64,000 bases of DNA from Parvularcula maris (GCF_024505085.1 NZ_JANIBC010000001.1:372001-436000), one strand, 5' to 3'; numbered from the stretch's first letter, positions 15,599-24,140 are shown. The notes: a model not told the origin generated them from the sequence alone. A program made the numbers and translations.

Positions 15599-16926
15599 AG
15601 GTCGGCGATGGCGTCCGCCGCGTCCGGCTGAGGCTGGGTGATGAAGCCGCGCAGGGCTGCGATGCCTTCCTCCCGCGCGCCTGCTGTTTCGAGAGCACCG
15701 AAGAAGGCTTCGGTGGTGAAGGGCTTCGTGCGGCCGTACGCCTCCCCCGCTTCCGTCCAGAAGGCTTCGAGGCGCATGGGGGTGAGGAGGTCGGTGATCT
15801 CGGCGATCACCGCGCCGCAATCATAGGCGATCTGGTAGGTCCCGCCGCCGCCGTCGATGGTGACGCCATCGCTTTCCGAAAGGGTCTCCGCGCAGTTCGC
15901 CGCCGACTTGTCCTGGGACTGACGAAAACCGCCATGGCCTGGAGACAGCTCTTCGGTGATGCGGTTGGCGAGGTAGCTGGCAGCGCCCTCATGCATCCAA
16001 GCCTCGGGCGCGTTGCTGACAGGCGTGCCCGCATCGTTCTGGTAGAGGTGTGCCGCTTCATGGGCGTAGAACCAGGTGAGGTAGTCGCGGATGGCCGGGT
16101 TCGGCCTCAAAAGAGACCTGCCGCTGAGGGACGCGCCGAGCACCCGTCCGGCGACGGAGCCCTGGCTCGAAAAGCCGTCCTTCTCGGCGCCCCTGAAGGC
16201 GAGGAAGAGAAGGGCGCCATCGGCAAGCCTCCGCCCCCACCCCTCAGTATGCGCATCGAACACCTTCGCCAGCGCCGTATCTAGATCGTCCGTCAGCCAA
16301 GGCGGCAGACCCGGATCGGTGACCAGGGTCAGGTTGCCGCTCTCGAAGGGTTCGATGCCGCCCACATAGACGAAGGTGCCGCCCTCTGTCTCGTAGGTGC
16401 GGCCGGGCTCGATCACCCCATCGGTCGTCACCATGGGCCGGTCGGCGGTGATCCGTGTAAGGAGGGGGAACTGCACCCCTTGTGAGCGGGAAAGGTCACC
16501 GCCCATGGCTTCGATGGCCGCGACGTTCTCGGCCGAAAGGAGCCCGAACTGCCCGGTGAAGAGCGCGGCGCTGCCATCGGAGAAGGGGATGAAGGGGGTG
16601 TAGTCCTGGCGGATGGGCTCCGTGTGGGGCAGGACGCGGAAGGACAGCTCCGTCAGCGGCCTATCCGACGTGACCGCATCGAAGCCGCCGATGTTCTGGA
16701 GGGAGGCACCCTCGGTCAGCAGCGCCCAACGCTCGGCCCTCGTCCCAAGGGCGCGGTCGAAGAGCACGGCTTGCGCCTCCATAGGGAGCATGAGGTCCGC
16801 CTGCCACTGCCCATCGCTCAGCTCCACGTCGGCCACCATGGCTACCGATGCACGGTCGGAAGACGGCGTCTCCGGCTCGGTGGCGGTGCAGGCGGCAAGG
16901 AGAAGGAGGGCTAGCATTCGGTACAT
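15571..16926 (-). CDS. Gluzincin-like HExxH lipoprotein (putative metalloprotease)
   Basis: This 451-residue protein starts MYRMLALLLLAAC, a lipoprotein signal with the modified Cys at residue 13. The N-terminal 200 residues look beta-rich and resemble the domain that precedes M61/M1-like catalytic domains. The core has FYAHEAAHLYQND (HEAAH, 289-293) and a second zinc-ligand candidate Glu313 in AWMHEGAASYLA, the gluzincin HExxH...E arrangement. I do not recognise a named subfamily. The start at 16926 is set by the signal peptide; the frame upstream runs through the repeat element at 16978-17206 and is not coding. The stop lies inside the 3' end of the convergent M24 gene. Confidence 0.7.
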   Translation of the reverse strand: MYRMLALLLLAACTATEPETPSSDRASVAMVADVELSDGQWQADLMLPMEAQAVLFDRALGTRAERWALLTEGASLQNIGGFDAVTSDRPLTELSFRVLPHTEPIRQDYTPFIPFSDGSAALFTGQFGLLSAENVAAIEAMGGDLSRSQGVQFPLLTRITADRPMVTTDGVIEPGRTYETEGGTFVYVGGIEPFESGNLTLVTDPGLPPWLTDDLDTALAKVFDAHTEGWGRRLADGALLFLAFRGAEKDGFSSQGSVAGRVLGASLSGRSLLRPNPAIRDYLTWFYAHEAAHLYQNDAGTPVSNAPEAWMHEGAASYLANRITEELSPGHGGFRQSQDKSAANCAETLSESDGVTIDGGGGTYQIAYDCGAVIAEITDLLTPMRLEAFWTEAGEAYGRTKPFTTEAFFGALETAGAREEGIAALRGFITQPQPDAADAIADLYSVAEGIR

Positions 16927-16977
16927 GTGGGCAGCTTGGCTGGGGCGGACGGGGTCCGCAAGGCGGGCGGGACGTGG

Positions 16978-17206
16978 GTAGTGTCTCAGTTCGAAAGCCT
17001 GGCAAGTACCGCCTCCCTCTCCCGCGCCGCGGGAGAGGGACCGAGGGTGAGGGGGTTCTGAGCGCCGTTCGCGATGGTAAGCGCAGCAGAACGGCTTCGC
17101 CGAGGCCCTCACCCAAAGCCTGCTACGCAGCCTTTGACCTCTCCCGCAGGCGGGAGAGGTGGGCATTGAGCAAATCTCTCGGACAGGATCCAAACTGAGA
17201 CACTAC
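16978..17206. repeat. 229-bp MITE-like element with 14-bp perfect terminal inverted repeats
   Basis: The ends are GTAGTGTCTCAGTT (16978-16991) and AACTGAGACACTAC (17193-17206). Inside are nested palindromes: CCCTCTCCCG...CGGGAGAGGG, GGTGAGGG paired with CCCTCACCC, and a second CCTCTCCCG...CGGGAGAGG. No ORF is present. Truncated or rearranged copies of the interior occur at 7443-7494, 17211-17295, 20140-20322, 28868-29060 and 29826-29935. Confidence 0.75.
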
Positions 17207-17210
17207 CGGG

Positions 17211-17295
17211 AGCTGAGCGCGCTCGATGAACGCCCTCACCCGAAGCCTGCTTTGGCAGCCTTCGACCTCTCCCGGAGGGAGAGGTGAGATAAGGC
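17211..17295. repeat. Partial copy of the CTCTCCCG-family element
   Basis: Carries 'CGCCCTCACCCGAAGCCTGC' and CGACCTCTCCCGGAGGGAGAGG, the right half of the element at 16978-17206, without the terminal repeats. Together the two elements fill most of the gene-free stretch 16927-17369. Confidence 0.65.
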
Positions 17296-17369
17296 CGCGA
17301 ATGAGAGAAGCTGCGGCAGCCCTATCACCGCCCCTTGCCTTTCCTTGCGTGCGGGTAATCTAACATGCG

Positions 17370-18743
17370 ATGCGAACGTTCCTTATCAGCCTCATCCGTC
17401 AGGTCCGCGCGAGCTACTGGTTCCTTCCGAGCGTCATGGTGCTGCTGGCGTTCGTCCTGGCGAGCGGGACGCGCCGCCTCGACCTCGTGATCGACGCCGA
17501 AGCGCTGCGCGGTTTCGGGCCGCTTTCGGTGGCCTCGCCCGGCGGCGCGCGGGCGATCCTGTCGGCCATTGCCGGCTCGATCATCTCGGTGGCTGGGGTG
17601 ACCTTCTCGATCACCATCGCCACGGTCAGCTTCGCCAGCGGGAACTACGGCCCGCGCCTGATCGGCAACTTCATGCGCGACCGGGCCAACCAGGCGACCT
17701 TGGGCATCTTCATCGCCACCTTCGTCTACGCCATCCTCATCCTGGGCTCCGTGCGCCAGTCTGGCGAGGCGGGGGAGATCGAGGCGTTCATCCCCTACGC
17801 CTCGCTGCTCGTGACCCTGGTGCTGGCGCTGATCTCGATCGGCATGCTGATCTACTTCTTTCACCACGTGCCTGAGTCCATCGATATCCAGCACCTGACG
17901 ACGGAGATCGGCGGTCAGCTTCGCGACAAGATGACCGACCTCTTCCCCAACGACTACGACGGCAGCGACGAGGTCGAGGCGCTCGGCGAGGACTTCGACA
18001 AGGCGGCGGAGGGGCGGGAGCGCATCTCGATCGCGGCGGGCAAGGACGGCTATGTCGAGACGATCGACACTGCCTCCATCGAGAGGCTGGCCGAGGAAGA
18101 GGACCTGCTGATCGACCTTCAGTACGCCCCCGGCGACTTTCTGACGAGAGAGGACGTGCTGATGGATGTCATGCCGCCGGCGGGTGTTTCCGAGGGCGTC
18201 GCGGACAAGCTCCGCAGCATGTTCTCGGTGGGCAAGCAGAAGACCCCCGACCAGAACGTCCTCTTCCTTGTGGATACGCTGGTGGAGATCGCAGGCAGGG
18301 CGCTCTCCCCCGGCATCAACGATCCGCAGACCGCGGCGGCGTGCTTCAACTGGCTGCATGTGGGCGCCAACGCCTACGGGTCGAGAGACGAAGAGGCGGG
18401 GCACGGACCGCACCGGGTGAAGATCTCCACAATGACCTTCGACCAGTTCGTCAGCCGCAGCTTCAGCGCGGTCAGGCCCTATGCAGCCACCGACCGCAAC
18501 GCGGCGCTGCATCTTGTCACGGTGCTGACGGAGGTGGCGGTAAGGCTGCCTGCAGGAAGGCGACTGGCTCGGATCGAGGAGGAGCTCCGCTCCCTGGTGG
18601 ACGAGGTCGAGGCGCTGAATGGAAACGCCACCTGGACCTCGGAGGTGAACGAGCGCTTCAAGCTGGCTCAAAGAGCACTGCGGTCGCAGGATGCGCGGCT
18701 GGCGCTGAGAAACGAGGCGGCCTGGTTCGAGGGACGGGCGTAG
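17370..18743 (+). CDS. DUF2254 membrane protein
   Basis: This 457-residue protein matches the DUF2254 family of predicted inner-membrane proteins. Four hydrophobic segments occupy the first 170 residues (about 16-33, 64-88, 106-128 and 142-166), including the recognisable AIAGSIISVAGVTFSITIATVSFASGNYGPRLIGNFMRDRANQ. A soluble, mostly helical C-terminal domain follows, with the conserved SPGINDPQTAAACFNWL. The function is unknown; the fold has been suspected to be channel-like, which is inference. The Shine-Dalgarno is weak. No operon partner: a repeat lies upstream and folA converges downstream. Confidence 0.85.
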   Translation: MRTFLISLIRQVRASYWFLPSVMVLLAFVLASGTRRLDLVIDAEALRGFGPLSVASPGGARAILSAIAGSIISVAGVTFSITIATVSFASGNYGPRLIGNFMRDRANQATLGIFIATFVYAILILGSVRQSGEAGEIEAFIPYASLLVTLVLALISIGMLIYFFHHVPESIDIQHLTTEIGGQLRDKMTDLFPNDYDGSDEVEALGEDFDKAAEGRERISIAAGKDGYVETIDTASIERLAEEEDLLIDLQYAPGDFLTREDVLMDVMPPAGVSEGVADKLRSMFSVGKQKTPDQNVLFLVDTLVEIAGRALSPGINDPQTAAACFNWLHVGANAYGSRDEEAGHGPHRVKISTMTFDQFVSRSFSAVRPYAATDRNAALHLVTVLTEVAVRLPAGRRLARIEEELRSLVDEVEALNGNATWTSEVNERFKLAQRALRSQDARLALRNEAAWFEGRA

Positions 18744-18781
18744 GGCGGAGGGGGCACCTTTCTCTAAGCGAGCCTCATTGC

Positions 18782-19303
18782 TCAGTGCACCGCCCGTGAC
18801 CAGATCTCGATCCTTGCGTCGTGATCGTCCTTGTCCGACGCCTCGATGCGGGTGGCGGGCTGGATGTGCCACTCCTCGGGGTCGAGCTCGGGGAAGGAGG
18901 TGTCGCCCTCGATCTCCTCCTCGATGGTGGTGAGGTAGATGCGGGCGGCCTTGGGCAGGGCCTCGAGATAGATCTCGCCGCCGCCGATGACGCAGAGCTC
19001 GTCCTGGCCGTTCTGCTGGGCGTCCATCTCGGCGATGCGCAGGGCTCGCTCCAGGCCGTGCACGACCAGAACGCCCTCGACCTCGTAGTCGCCCTGGCGG
19101 GTGACGACGATGTTGGTGCGGCCCGGCAGGGGTCCGCCGATGCTCTCGAAGGTCTTGCGCCCCATGATGACCGGCTTGCCGCTGGTCACGGTCTTGAACC
19201 AGCGCAGGTCGGACTTCATCTGCCACGGCATGTCGCCGCTGCGGCCGATGGTGCCGTTCTTCGCGCGGGCGGCCACTAGGGCGATACGGATGTTCTCGTT
19301 CAT
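18782..19303 (-). CDS. folA: Dihydrofolate reductase
   Basis: This 173-residue enzyme reduces dihydrofolate to tetrahydrofolate with NADPH, regenerating the cofactor oxidised by ThyA. Visible signatures are [47 protein letters not shown], in which Asp24 of GDMPW is the substrate-protonating acid, and the NADPH-binding VIGGGEIY. The ATG overlaps the thyA stop by four bases (ATGA), so thyA-folA is one translationally coupled unit, the common bacterial arrangement. Confidence 0.97.
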   Translation of the reverse strand: MNENIRIALVAARAKNGTIGRSGDMPWQMKSDLRWFKTVTSGKPVIMGRKTFESIGGPLPGRTNIVVTRQGDYEVEGVLVVHGLERALRIAEMDAQQNGQDELCVIGGGEIYLEALPKAARIYLTTIEEEIEGDTSFPELDPEEWHIQPATRIEASDKDDHDARIEIWSRAVH

Positions 19304-20094
19304 ACAGCTATCGGCGCCTTGATCGCCGGATGGGGGTCGTAACCCGCCACCTCGATATCTTCGTAGCGGAAGGCGGTAACATCCCGCACTTCCTCGTTGA
19401 GGCGCAGGGTGGGCAGCGGCCTCTCCTCTCGGGAGAGCTGCAGCTTCGCCTGTTCCTCATGGTTCATATAGAGGTGCGCATCGCCGAGGGTATGGACAAA
19501 CTCGCCCACGCCGAGCCCGGTGGCCTGCGCCATCATGTGGGTGAGGAGCGCGTAGGAGGCGATGTTGAAGGGCACGCCGAGGAAGATGTCCGCCGAGCGC
19601 TGGTAGAGCTGGCAGGAGAGCTTGCCGTCAGCGACGTAGAACTGGAACAAACAGTGGCAGGGCGGCAGGGCCATCTCGTCCACCAGCGCCGGGTTCCAGG
19701 CGGAAACCACGTGGCGGCGCGAGTGCGGGTTCTGGCGGATCGCCTCTTGGACGCGGGCGATCTGGTCCACCGTGCCGCCGTCATAGTCAGGCCAGGAGCG
19801 CCACTGGGCGCCGTAGACAGGGCCAAGCTCGCCGTCCTCGTCGGCCCACTCGTCCCAGATGCTGACGCCGACCTCCTGAAGAGGCCTGACATTCGTTTCG
19901 CCGCGCAGGAACCAGAGAAGCTCGTGGATCACCGATTTCCTGTGCACGCGCTTAGTGGTGAGGAGCGGGAAGCCCTCCTGCAGGTCGAAGCGCATCTGAT
20001 GGCCGAACACCGAGCGGGTGCCAGTGCCCGTGCGGTCGTCGCGAACGATGCCGGTCTCGAGAACGCGGGTGAGGAGGTCGTGATAGGCGCGCAT
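19300..20094 (-). CDS. thyA: Thymidylate synthase
   Basis: ThyA methylates dUMP to dTMP with methylenetetrahydrofolate. The 264-residue protein has the family landmarks in order: [19 protein letters not shown] (phosphate-binding Arg), [22 protein letters not shown], the nucleophile loop [33 protein letters not shown] and the final [11 protein letters not shown]. It is the first gene of the thyA-folA unit, with a 230-bp repeat-filled gap to the next gene upstream. Confidence 0.98.
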   Translation of the reverse strand: MRAYHDLLTRVLETGIVRDDRTGTGTRSVFGHQMRFDLQEGFPLLTTKRVHRKSVIHELLWFLRGETNVRPLQEVGVSIWDEWADEDGELGPVYGAQWRSWPDYDGGTVDQIARVQEAIRQNPHSRRHVVSAWNPALVDEMALPPCHCLFQFYVADGKLSCQLYQRSADIFLGVPFNIASYALLTHMMAQATGLGVGEFVHTLGDAHLYMNHEEQAKLQLSREERPLPTLRLNEEVRDVTAFRYEDIEVAGYDPHPAIKAPIAV

Positions 20095-20139
20095 GGATGG
20101 GAGTTAGCGCCGATTCGGGGGAGGGGGATGGCTGAGTTA

Positions 20140-20322
20140 TGAACGGTGCCACTAGCGCCTCCCTCTCCCGCTGGCGGGGTTGGGCGTATACGACCGACGG
20201 ACCGAGGGTGAGGGCTGCTGAGATCGGTTTTAGCGTACCAGCCGTCGTTACGGCTTCGCCGAGGCCCTCACCCGAAATCAGTAGATTTCGACCTCTCCCG
20301 TGAACGGGAGAGGTAAGAACGA
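20140..20322. repeat. CTCTCCCG-family palindromic element
   Basis: Contains 'CCTCCCTCTCCCGCTGGCGG', GACCGAGGGTGAGGG, GCCCTCACCCG and CCTCTCCCGTGAACGGGAGAGG in the same order as the interior of the 16978-17206 element. It occupies the thyA to M15 gap. Confidence 0.7.
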
Positions 20323-20324
20323 CC

Positions 20325-21257
20325 CTACCGCCCCCACCTTGCGGGCGTGCCCCGCGTGTCGATATGCACGAACGGCCCATGCGCCGCGTTGGCGGCGTAG
20401 CTGCCGATGCCTCCCTTGATGCTGACCTCGGTGTTCGCGGAGGCCATGCGCTCGACCGCATCGTAAAGGTGGTTGGCGTCAGCCTTGTCCACCGTGCCGT
20501 CGCCGTTGAGGTCGTCCATGACGCCGTTCTTCGGCCTGATATCGACGAAGACGTCCGCCGCGTCGCCGTAGAGATGGCGCGAATAGCTCGTCGTGTTGCC
20601 GATCGCCTTGTTGTACCACGGCGTCCGGTAGCCGCTCATGACGTAGAGCGTGCCGACGTCGAAGCCCTCGTCCTGGATGAGATCGACGGCCTGCTCGAGC
20701 TTCAGGAGAAGCTCGGGCCGCAGGACCACATAGCGCGCCTCGGCATCGGTCTCCTGCTTGCAGATGAACTGGCCGAGGCGGAAATGCGGTGAGACCTGGA
20801 CGTCCTTCGTCTCCTCGCTCACCTCGATGAAGCCCTCGGGGGGCAGGTAGGTGTCCTGGCCGCGCAGGGGCTGCTCTTCGTACTGGCCGATCTTGTAGCC
20901 GTTGAGGGCGCCGTCCTCGATATCGCTCTTCGGATAGCCCACCAGCACGTTGAGGGTGAAGCGGTCCCCGGTGGTCTCGTCGGTGATGGTGAGGGGGTAG
21001 TGGCCTGGCTCGTCCGGAGCCTTCCAGGCCAGCTTCATCTCGCCTTCCAGCGCCTCGCCGCGGTCCGGTGCGTCGAAGCGGATCTCGTTCTCGCTGGGCC
21101 GACCCATGACCTGAAGGTCGAGCACCTCGCCGGGGATCATGGGCGCGAAAAAGACCTCGTACTCGACCGTCAGATCCTGGACCTGAACCTTGAGCGGCTC
21201 GGCCAGGGCGGGTGTGGCTGCGGCAAAAAGGGCGGAAAAGAGGGGGGCGAGGCGCAT
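20325..21257 (-). CDS. Secreted M15-like (D-Ala-D-Ala peptidase fold) protein with Ca-binding loop insert
   Basis: This 310-residue protein has a signal peptide (MRLAPLFSALFAAATPALA) and a beta-rich N-terminal domain (about 25-110). The C-terminal domain has the zinc-ligand pattern of M15/DUF882 peptidases: SGYRTPWYNK, SRHLYGDAADVFVD (His and Asp) and HGPFVHIDTRG (His). Between the last two motifs sits DDLNGDGTVDKADANHL, an EF-hand/dockerin-type calcium loop (DxNxDGxxDxxD). M15 enzymes trim peptidoglycan stem peptides; the calcium loop suggests metal-dependent structure. AAGGAG precedes the ATG. It diverges from the CBM-like gene. Confidence 0.78.
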   Translation of the reverse strand: MRLAPLFSALFAAATPALAEPLKVQVQDLTVEYEVFFAPMIPGEVLDLQVMGRPSENEIRFDAPDRGEALEGEMKLAWKAPDEPGHYPLTITDETTGDRFTLNVLVGYPKSDIEDGALNGYKIGQYEEQPLRGQDTYLPPEGFIEVSEETKDVQVSPHFRLGQFICKQETDAEARYVVLRPELLLKLEQAVDLIQDEGFDVGTLYVMSGYRTPWYNKAIGNTTSYSRHLYGDAADVFVDIRPKNGVMDDLNGDGTVDKADANHLYDAVERMASANTEVSIKGGIGSYAANAAHGPFVHIDTRGTPARWGR

Positions 21258-21469
21258 GACGCGGGCTCCTTGGCGAGAGGACGTAAGGGCTCAACACGCC
21301 TCGCGCTCTGGGCTCGCGTGCCGTCCGCGCCTTGTGAACCCCACCATGGCTAACCCGCATTAACCGAGCGGTCGTTATTTTATACCGAACCTTTTACGCC
21401 CCGCTGCAACCTAGGCGAGCTCCCGAACCAACCAGCAATCTCTGTTACGGGGAGAGAAAGGAAGCAGTC

Positions 21470-22759
21470 ATGACGAGTTTCACCTCGATCGCCAGCGGTT
21501 CGCTGTACGGATCGAACAATTACGACCCCTATGCATCGTCCCTCTACGACCGGATCAAGGCGCAGGAACTGGCCACGCTGGAAAAATCAGCGGAGCTGAA
21601 AAGCCTTCAGAACACGGCCGCCCGGCTGACGGTCTCGAGCGAGATCGACCTCGCCAAAAGTTTCCTCGAGGGGCTCGGCCAGGCCTCCTACCGCACGGTG
21701 GTCAGCGACGAGGACCGCTACGAGGCGCTGTCGGCCAAGCTTGCCGAGCTGGACAGCTTCACCGCCTCGGTCACCGAGGCGAGCGTGGACGGGGAGGTCT
21801 CGCTGTCGGGACTTAGCCGCCCCGAAGAGCTGGCTGTTGGCCTCACCGCGCTGGAGGATGCAACGAGACCCGACGAGCTGACCTATATCGCGGGCAACGA
21901 CGCGGTCATCGTCGACGCCGAGCAGTACACGGCCAACAACGCAGGCGCGGACGGTGCGCCGGTCTGGGTGGCGAACTCCGCCAATGACCGGATGTACGCC
22001 ACCGAGGTCGCAGGCACCTACCAGTACCGCGACGCCGATGACGTGACCGCCAACGCGGCCCGCCTCGACTACAAGATCGACTTCGAGGAGGCAGGAACCT
22101 ACACCGTCTGGGTCCGCGGCCATGCAGGCTGGTACGGCGACACGGACAGCAACTCCGTCCATGTGGGCCTGAACGGCGAGGTCTCCACGGGCGAGGGCGG
22201 CATCGCGCTGAGCACCACCGCCATGACTTGGGAGACCGGCGACACCTTCACCGGCCAGGCGGTGACCATCAATGTGGCGGAGGCGGGCACCCAGACCCTG
22301 AACCTCTGGGTCCGCGAGGACGGTACGGCGGTGGACGCCCTGATGCTGACCAAACAGGCGGGCTTCGACCCGAACGGCGCTTCGGGCCTCGCGCTGAGCG
22401 AGATCACCACCACCAAGGGCGCTGCCGGTGCGGTAAGCTCCGAAGCGGTGCTAAGCGCAGCCGCCGAGGCCCGCCAGGCGATCCTTGCCGAGATGGAAGG
22501 CCTGAAGACCACCGAGAAGGTGGAGTACGGCCCCAACCCCTATCTCGACAAGGTGATCGAGGCCCAGGAGCGGGGGCTGGCGCGCCTTCAGGAGCTGGCC
22601 GCCCAGACCAAGGAGCAGCTCGCGGATCAGCGCGGCACCGATCCCGGCAGCTACCGGCAGGTCAACGGCTTTGCAGCCCTCGGGCTCTTCTACTCCTACG
22701 ACATCACCTCGATGTTCCTGGAGAAGATGCAGGCTCAGGCTCTCGACAAGGAGGCCTAG
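21470..22759 (+). CDS. Coiled-coil protein with an embedded CBM6/35-like beta-sandwich domain
   Basis: This 429-residue protein was not recognised as a whole. The N-terminus (MTSFTSIASGSLYGS) is not a signal peptide. Residues 25-135 and 325-390 are charged helices likely to form coiled coils. Between them, about 145-300, lies a domain resembling carbohydrate-binding modules of the CBM6/35 or GH115 C-terminal type: AEQYTANNAG, LDYKIDFEEAGTYTVWVRGHAGWYG, DSNSVHVGLNGE and TLNLWVREDGTAVDALMLTKQAG. The helix-module-helix layout without a secretion signal is unusual. AAGGAAG precedes the ATG and a strong terminator follows. A cell-surface or filament role is speculation. Confidence 0.65.
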   Translation: MTSFTSIASGSLYGSNNYDPYASSLYDRIKAQELATLEKSAELKSLQNTAARLTVSSEIDLAKSFLEGLGQASYRTVVSDEDRYEALSAKLAELDSFTASVTEASVDGEVSLSGLSRPEELAVGLTALEDATRPDELTYIAGNDAVIVDAEQYTANNAGADGAPVWVANSANDRMYATEVAGTYQYRDADDVTANAARLDYKIDFEEAGTYTVWVRGHAGWYGDTDSNSVHVGLNGEVSTGEGGIALSTTAMTWETGDTFTGQAVTINVAEAGTQTLNLWVREDGTAVDALMLTKQAGFDPNGASGLALSEITTTKGAAGAVSSEAVLSAAAEARQAILAEMEGLKTTEKVEYGPNPYLDKVIEAQERGLARLQELAAQTKEQLADQRGTDPGSYRQVNGFAALGLFYSYDITSMFLEKMQAQALDKEA

Positions 22760-22786
22760 CTCTCACCGTGTGTTTCATGGGAGCGA

Positions 22787-22824
22787 ACCCGCCGCGAGCC
22801 CCTTCCCTCGCGGCGGGTTTTCCT
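22787..22824 (+). terminator. Rho-independent terminator after the CBM-like gene
   Basis: ACCCGCCGCGAG (22787-22798) and CTCGCGGCGGGTTTT form a 10-11-bp GC stem followed by a T run. Confidence 0.88.
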
Positions 22825-22865
22825 CATTGGTCTGGTCAAACCGAGCTCCCGCCCCTATATGAACA

Positions 22866-23152
22866 GGGCTGCTTCGGCAGATATGACGATAAATGGCGTT
22901 CGTAATAAGCGGACTGGACCCGGGGGCGGTACCCGGCGGCTCCACCAGAGGCCCTGCGGAAGCGGGGGTTCCGGCGGGGCCGACATAGCATCGACAGACG
23001 TGTAAAGGCTCTGCTTTCGTTCGGATGGTCTCCGTCATTGGACCGTTTTGATAGTTGCAAACGACAACTACGATGAAGGTTTCGCTCTCGCTGCGTAGCA
23101 GCGCGGGAAAACCGACCTTAAAGCCCTAGTGCCTTATCAGCGCTAGGCGGGG
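22866..23152 (+). ncRNA. ssrA: Circularly permuted two-piece tmRNA (tag ANDNYDEGFALAA)
   Basis: tmRNA rescues stalled ribosomes and tags the nascent peptide for proteolysis. The gene is permuted as in other alphaproteobacteria. The acceptor piece comes first and ends CGGCTCCACCA (22937-22947). About 28 bases of spacer follow. The coding piece then begins GGGGCCGACA at 22976. GGGGCCG pairs with CGGCTCC over seven positions, including the G-U third pair that AlaRS recognises. The resume codon is GCA at 23057, preceded by ATAGTT. The tag is A-N-D-N-Y-D-E-G-F-A-L-A-A, then TAG at 23096-23098. A helix (CCTAGTGC...GCGCTAGG, 23128-23148) follows. A TATAT at 22856-22860 is a possible -10 box. The outer ends are approximate; the core is unambiguous. 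Confidence 0.93.
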
Positions 23153-23154
23153 CC

Positions 23155-23190
23155 GCCGGGGGCCTGGCAACAGAACCCCGGCACTTTCTC
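23155..23190 (+). terminator. Rho-independent terminator of ssrA
   Basis: GCCGGGG (23155-23161) pairs with CCCCGGC (23176-23182), followed by a T/C-rich tail. Confidence 0.7.
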
Positions 23191-23191
23191 T

Positions 23192-23345
23192 CTTATTTAT
23201 GGCGCTACCGTCGGCCTGACCGGCCTCCTACTTGAGCGCTGGCTCGACTTCGCTTTCGCTTCGCTCGCGTTCATAGCGGGAGAGGTGGGACTGCTGCTTC
23301 CTCCCCCTACTAGGGGGAGGTGCCCGAAGGGCGGAGGGGGACTGT
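23192..23345. repeat. Two intergenic repeat types downstream of ssrA
   Basis: 23192-23285 matches the composite repeat at 14022-14100 ('TTGAGCGCTGGCTCGACTTCG' then CTTCGCTCGCGTTC). 23296-23345 is a copy of the 'CCTCCCCC...GGGGGAGGTGCCCGAAGGGCGGAGGGGG' repeat also found at 24017, 33943 and 54312. Confidence 0.65.
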
Positions 23346-23426
23346 CCGCTAGCACCCCACCCTACAAGTCGGATGGGCGGCATATCGTCGGATGTCGTGG
23401 CCGCCTGAACGAGGCTATCAGACAAC

Positions 23427-24008
23427 ATGGCCGACCTTCCCGATAATCCCGCCTTCATCCGCCGTTTGGCAGCCCACCGTGAGAGCTGGATGGATGCGCC
23501 TCATCCAGCGCATATCGAAACCCCTGGCCCTGGTCAGGAGAGCGTCTGGGACTATCCACGCCCGCCTGAGGTGCGCGAGGCCGAGGCACCGCTGAAGGTG
23601 GTGTTCGGCGGCGAGGTGGTGGCCGAGACCTCGCGCGGGCTGAAGGTCGTCGAGACGGCCGGGGCGCCGGTCTACCACTTCCCGCCCGAAGACGTTCGCA
23701 AGGAGCTGCTGACGCCCTCGCCGGGTAGCACCTTCTGCGAATGGAAGGGGGAGGCAGCTTACTTTGATCTCACCGTGAACGGACAGACGGCGAAGCGAGC
23801 GGTCTACTGCTATCCCGACCCGTTGGACGATCTGGGGCAAGGCTTCTCCCGCATCGCCGGATGGTACGTGTTCTACGCGGGCGCTATGGACGAGGTATGG
23901 GTGGGGGAGGAGAGGGCCACGCCCCAGCCCGGCGGCTACTACGCAGGCTGGGTGACGAGCCGGATCACGGGGCCGATCAAGGGTGCTCCGGGTTCGGAGG
24001 GGTGGTAG
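23427..24008 (+). CDS. DUF427 domain-containing protein
   Basis: This 193-residue soluble protein matches DUF427: ESVWDYPRPPEVREAEAPLKVVFGGEVVAETSRGLKVVETAGAPVYHFPPEDVRKELLTPSPGSTFCEWKGEAAYFDL is the family core. A second half repeats parts of the pattern (RIAGWYVFYAGAMDEVWVGEE). DUF427 is a compact beta-barrel-like fold of unknown function, sometimes annotated as a possible nucleotidyltransferase without proof. The gene stands alone between repeat clusters, with no strong Shine-Dalgarno at its ATG. Confidence 0.88.
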   Translation: MADLPDNPAFIRRLAAHRESWMDAPHPAHIETPGPGQESVWDYPRPPEVREAEAPLKVVFGGEVVAETSRGLKVVETAGAPVYHFPPEDVRKELLTPSPGSTFCEWKGEAAYFDLTVNGQTAKRAVYCYPDPLDDLGQGFSRIAGWYVFYAGAMDEVWVGEERATPQPGGYYAGWVTSRITGPIKGAPGSEGW

Positions 24009-24016
24009 TTTTCTAG

Positions 24017-24133
24017 TCCTCCCCTTCAGGGGAGGTGTCAGCGAAGCTGACGGAGGGGAGTTGCAATTAGCGACTTCGCTAGAGCATGGTCCCCCTCCGC
24101 CCTTCGGGCACCTCCCCCTGGAAGGGGGAGGGG
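24017..24133. repeat. Pair of inverted CTCCCC-family repeats
   Basis: CTCCCCTTCAGGGGAGG with 'GTCAGCGAAGCTGACGGAGG' (24017-24060), then the reverse-oriented 'CCCCCTCCGCCCTTCGGGCA' and CCTCCCCCTGGAAGGGGGAGG (24091-24133). The unit at 33943-34053 has the same layout. Confidence 0.7.
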
Positions 24134-24140
24134 AACCGGC

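Noticed and set aside
17325-19226. A 633-codon open frame on the minus strand
   Set aside because: It is antisense to the DUF2254 gene and partly to folA, has a low-complexity Arg/Gly/Asp/Val composition and matches nothing; high-GC third-position bias explains it.
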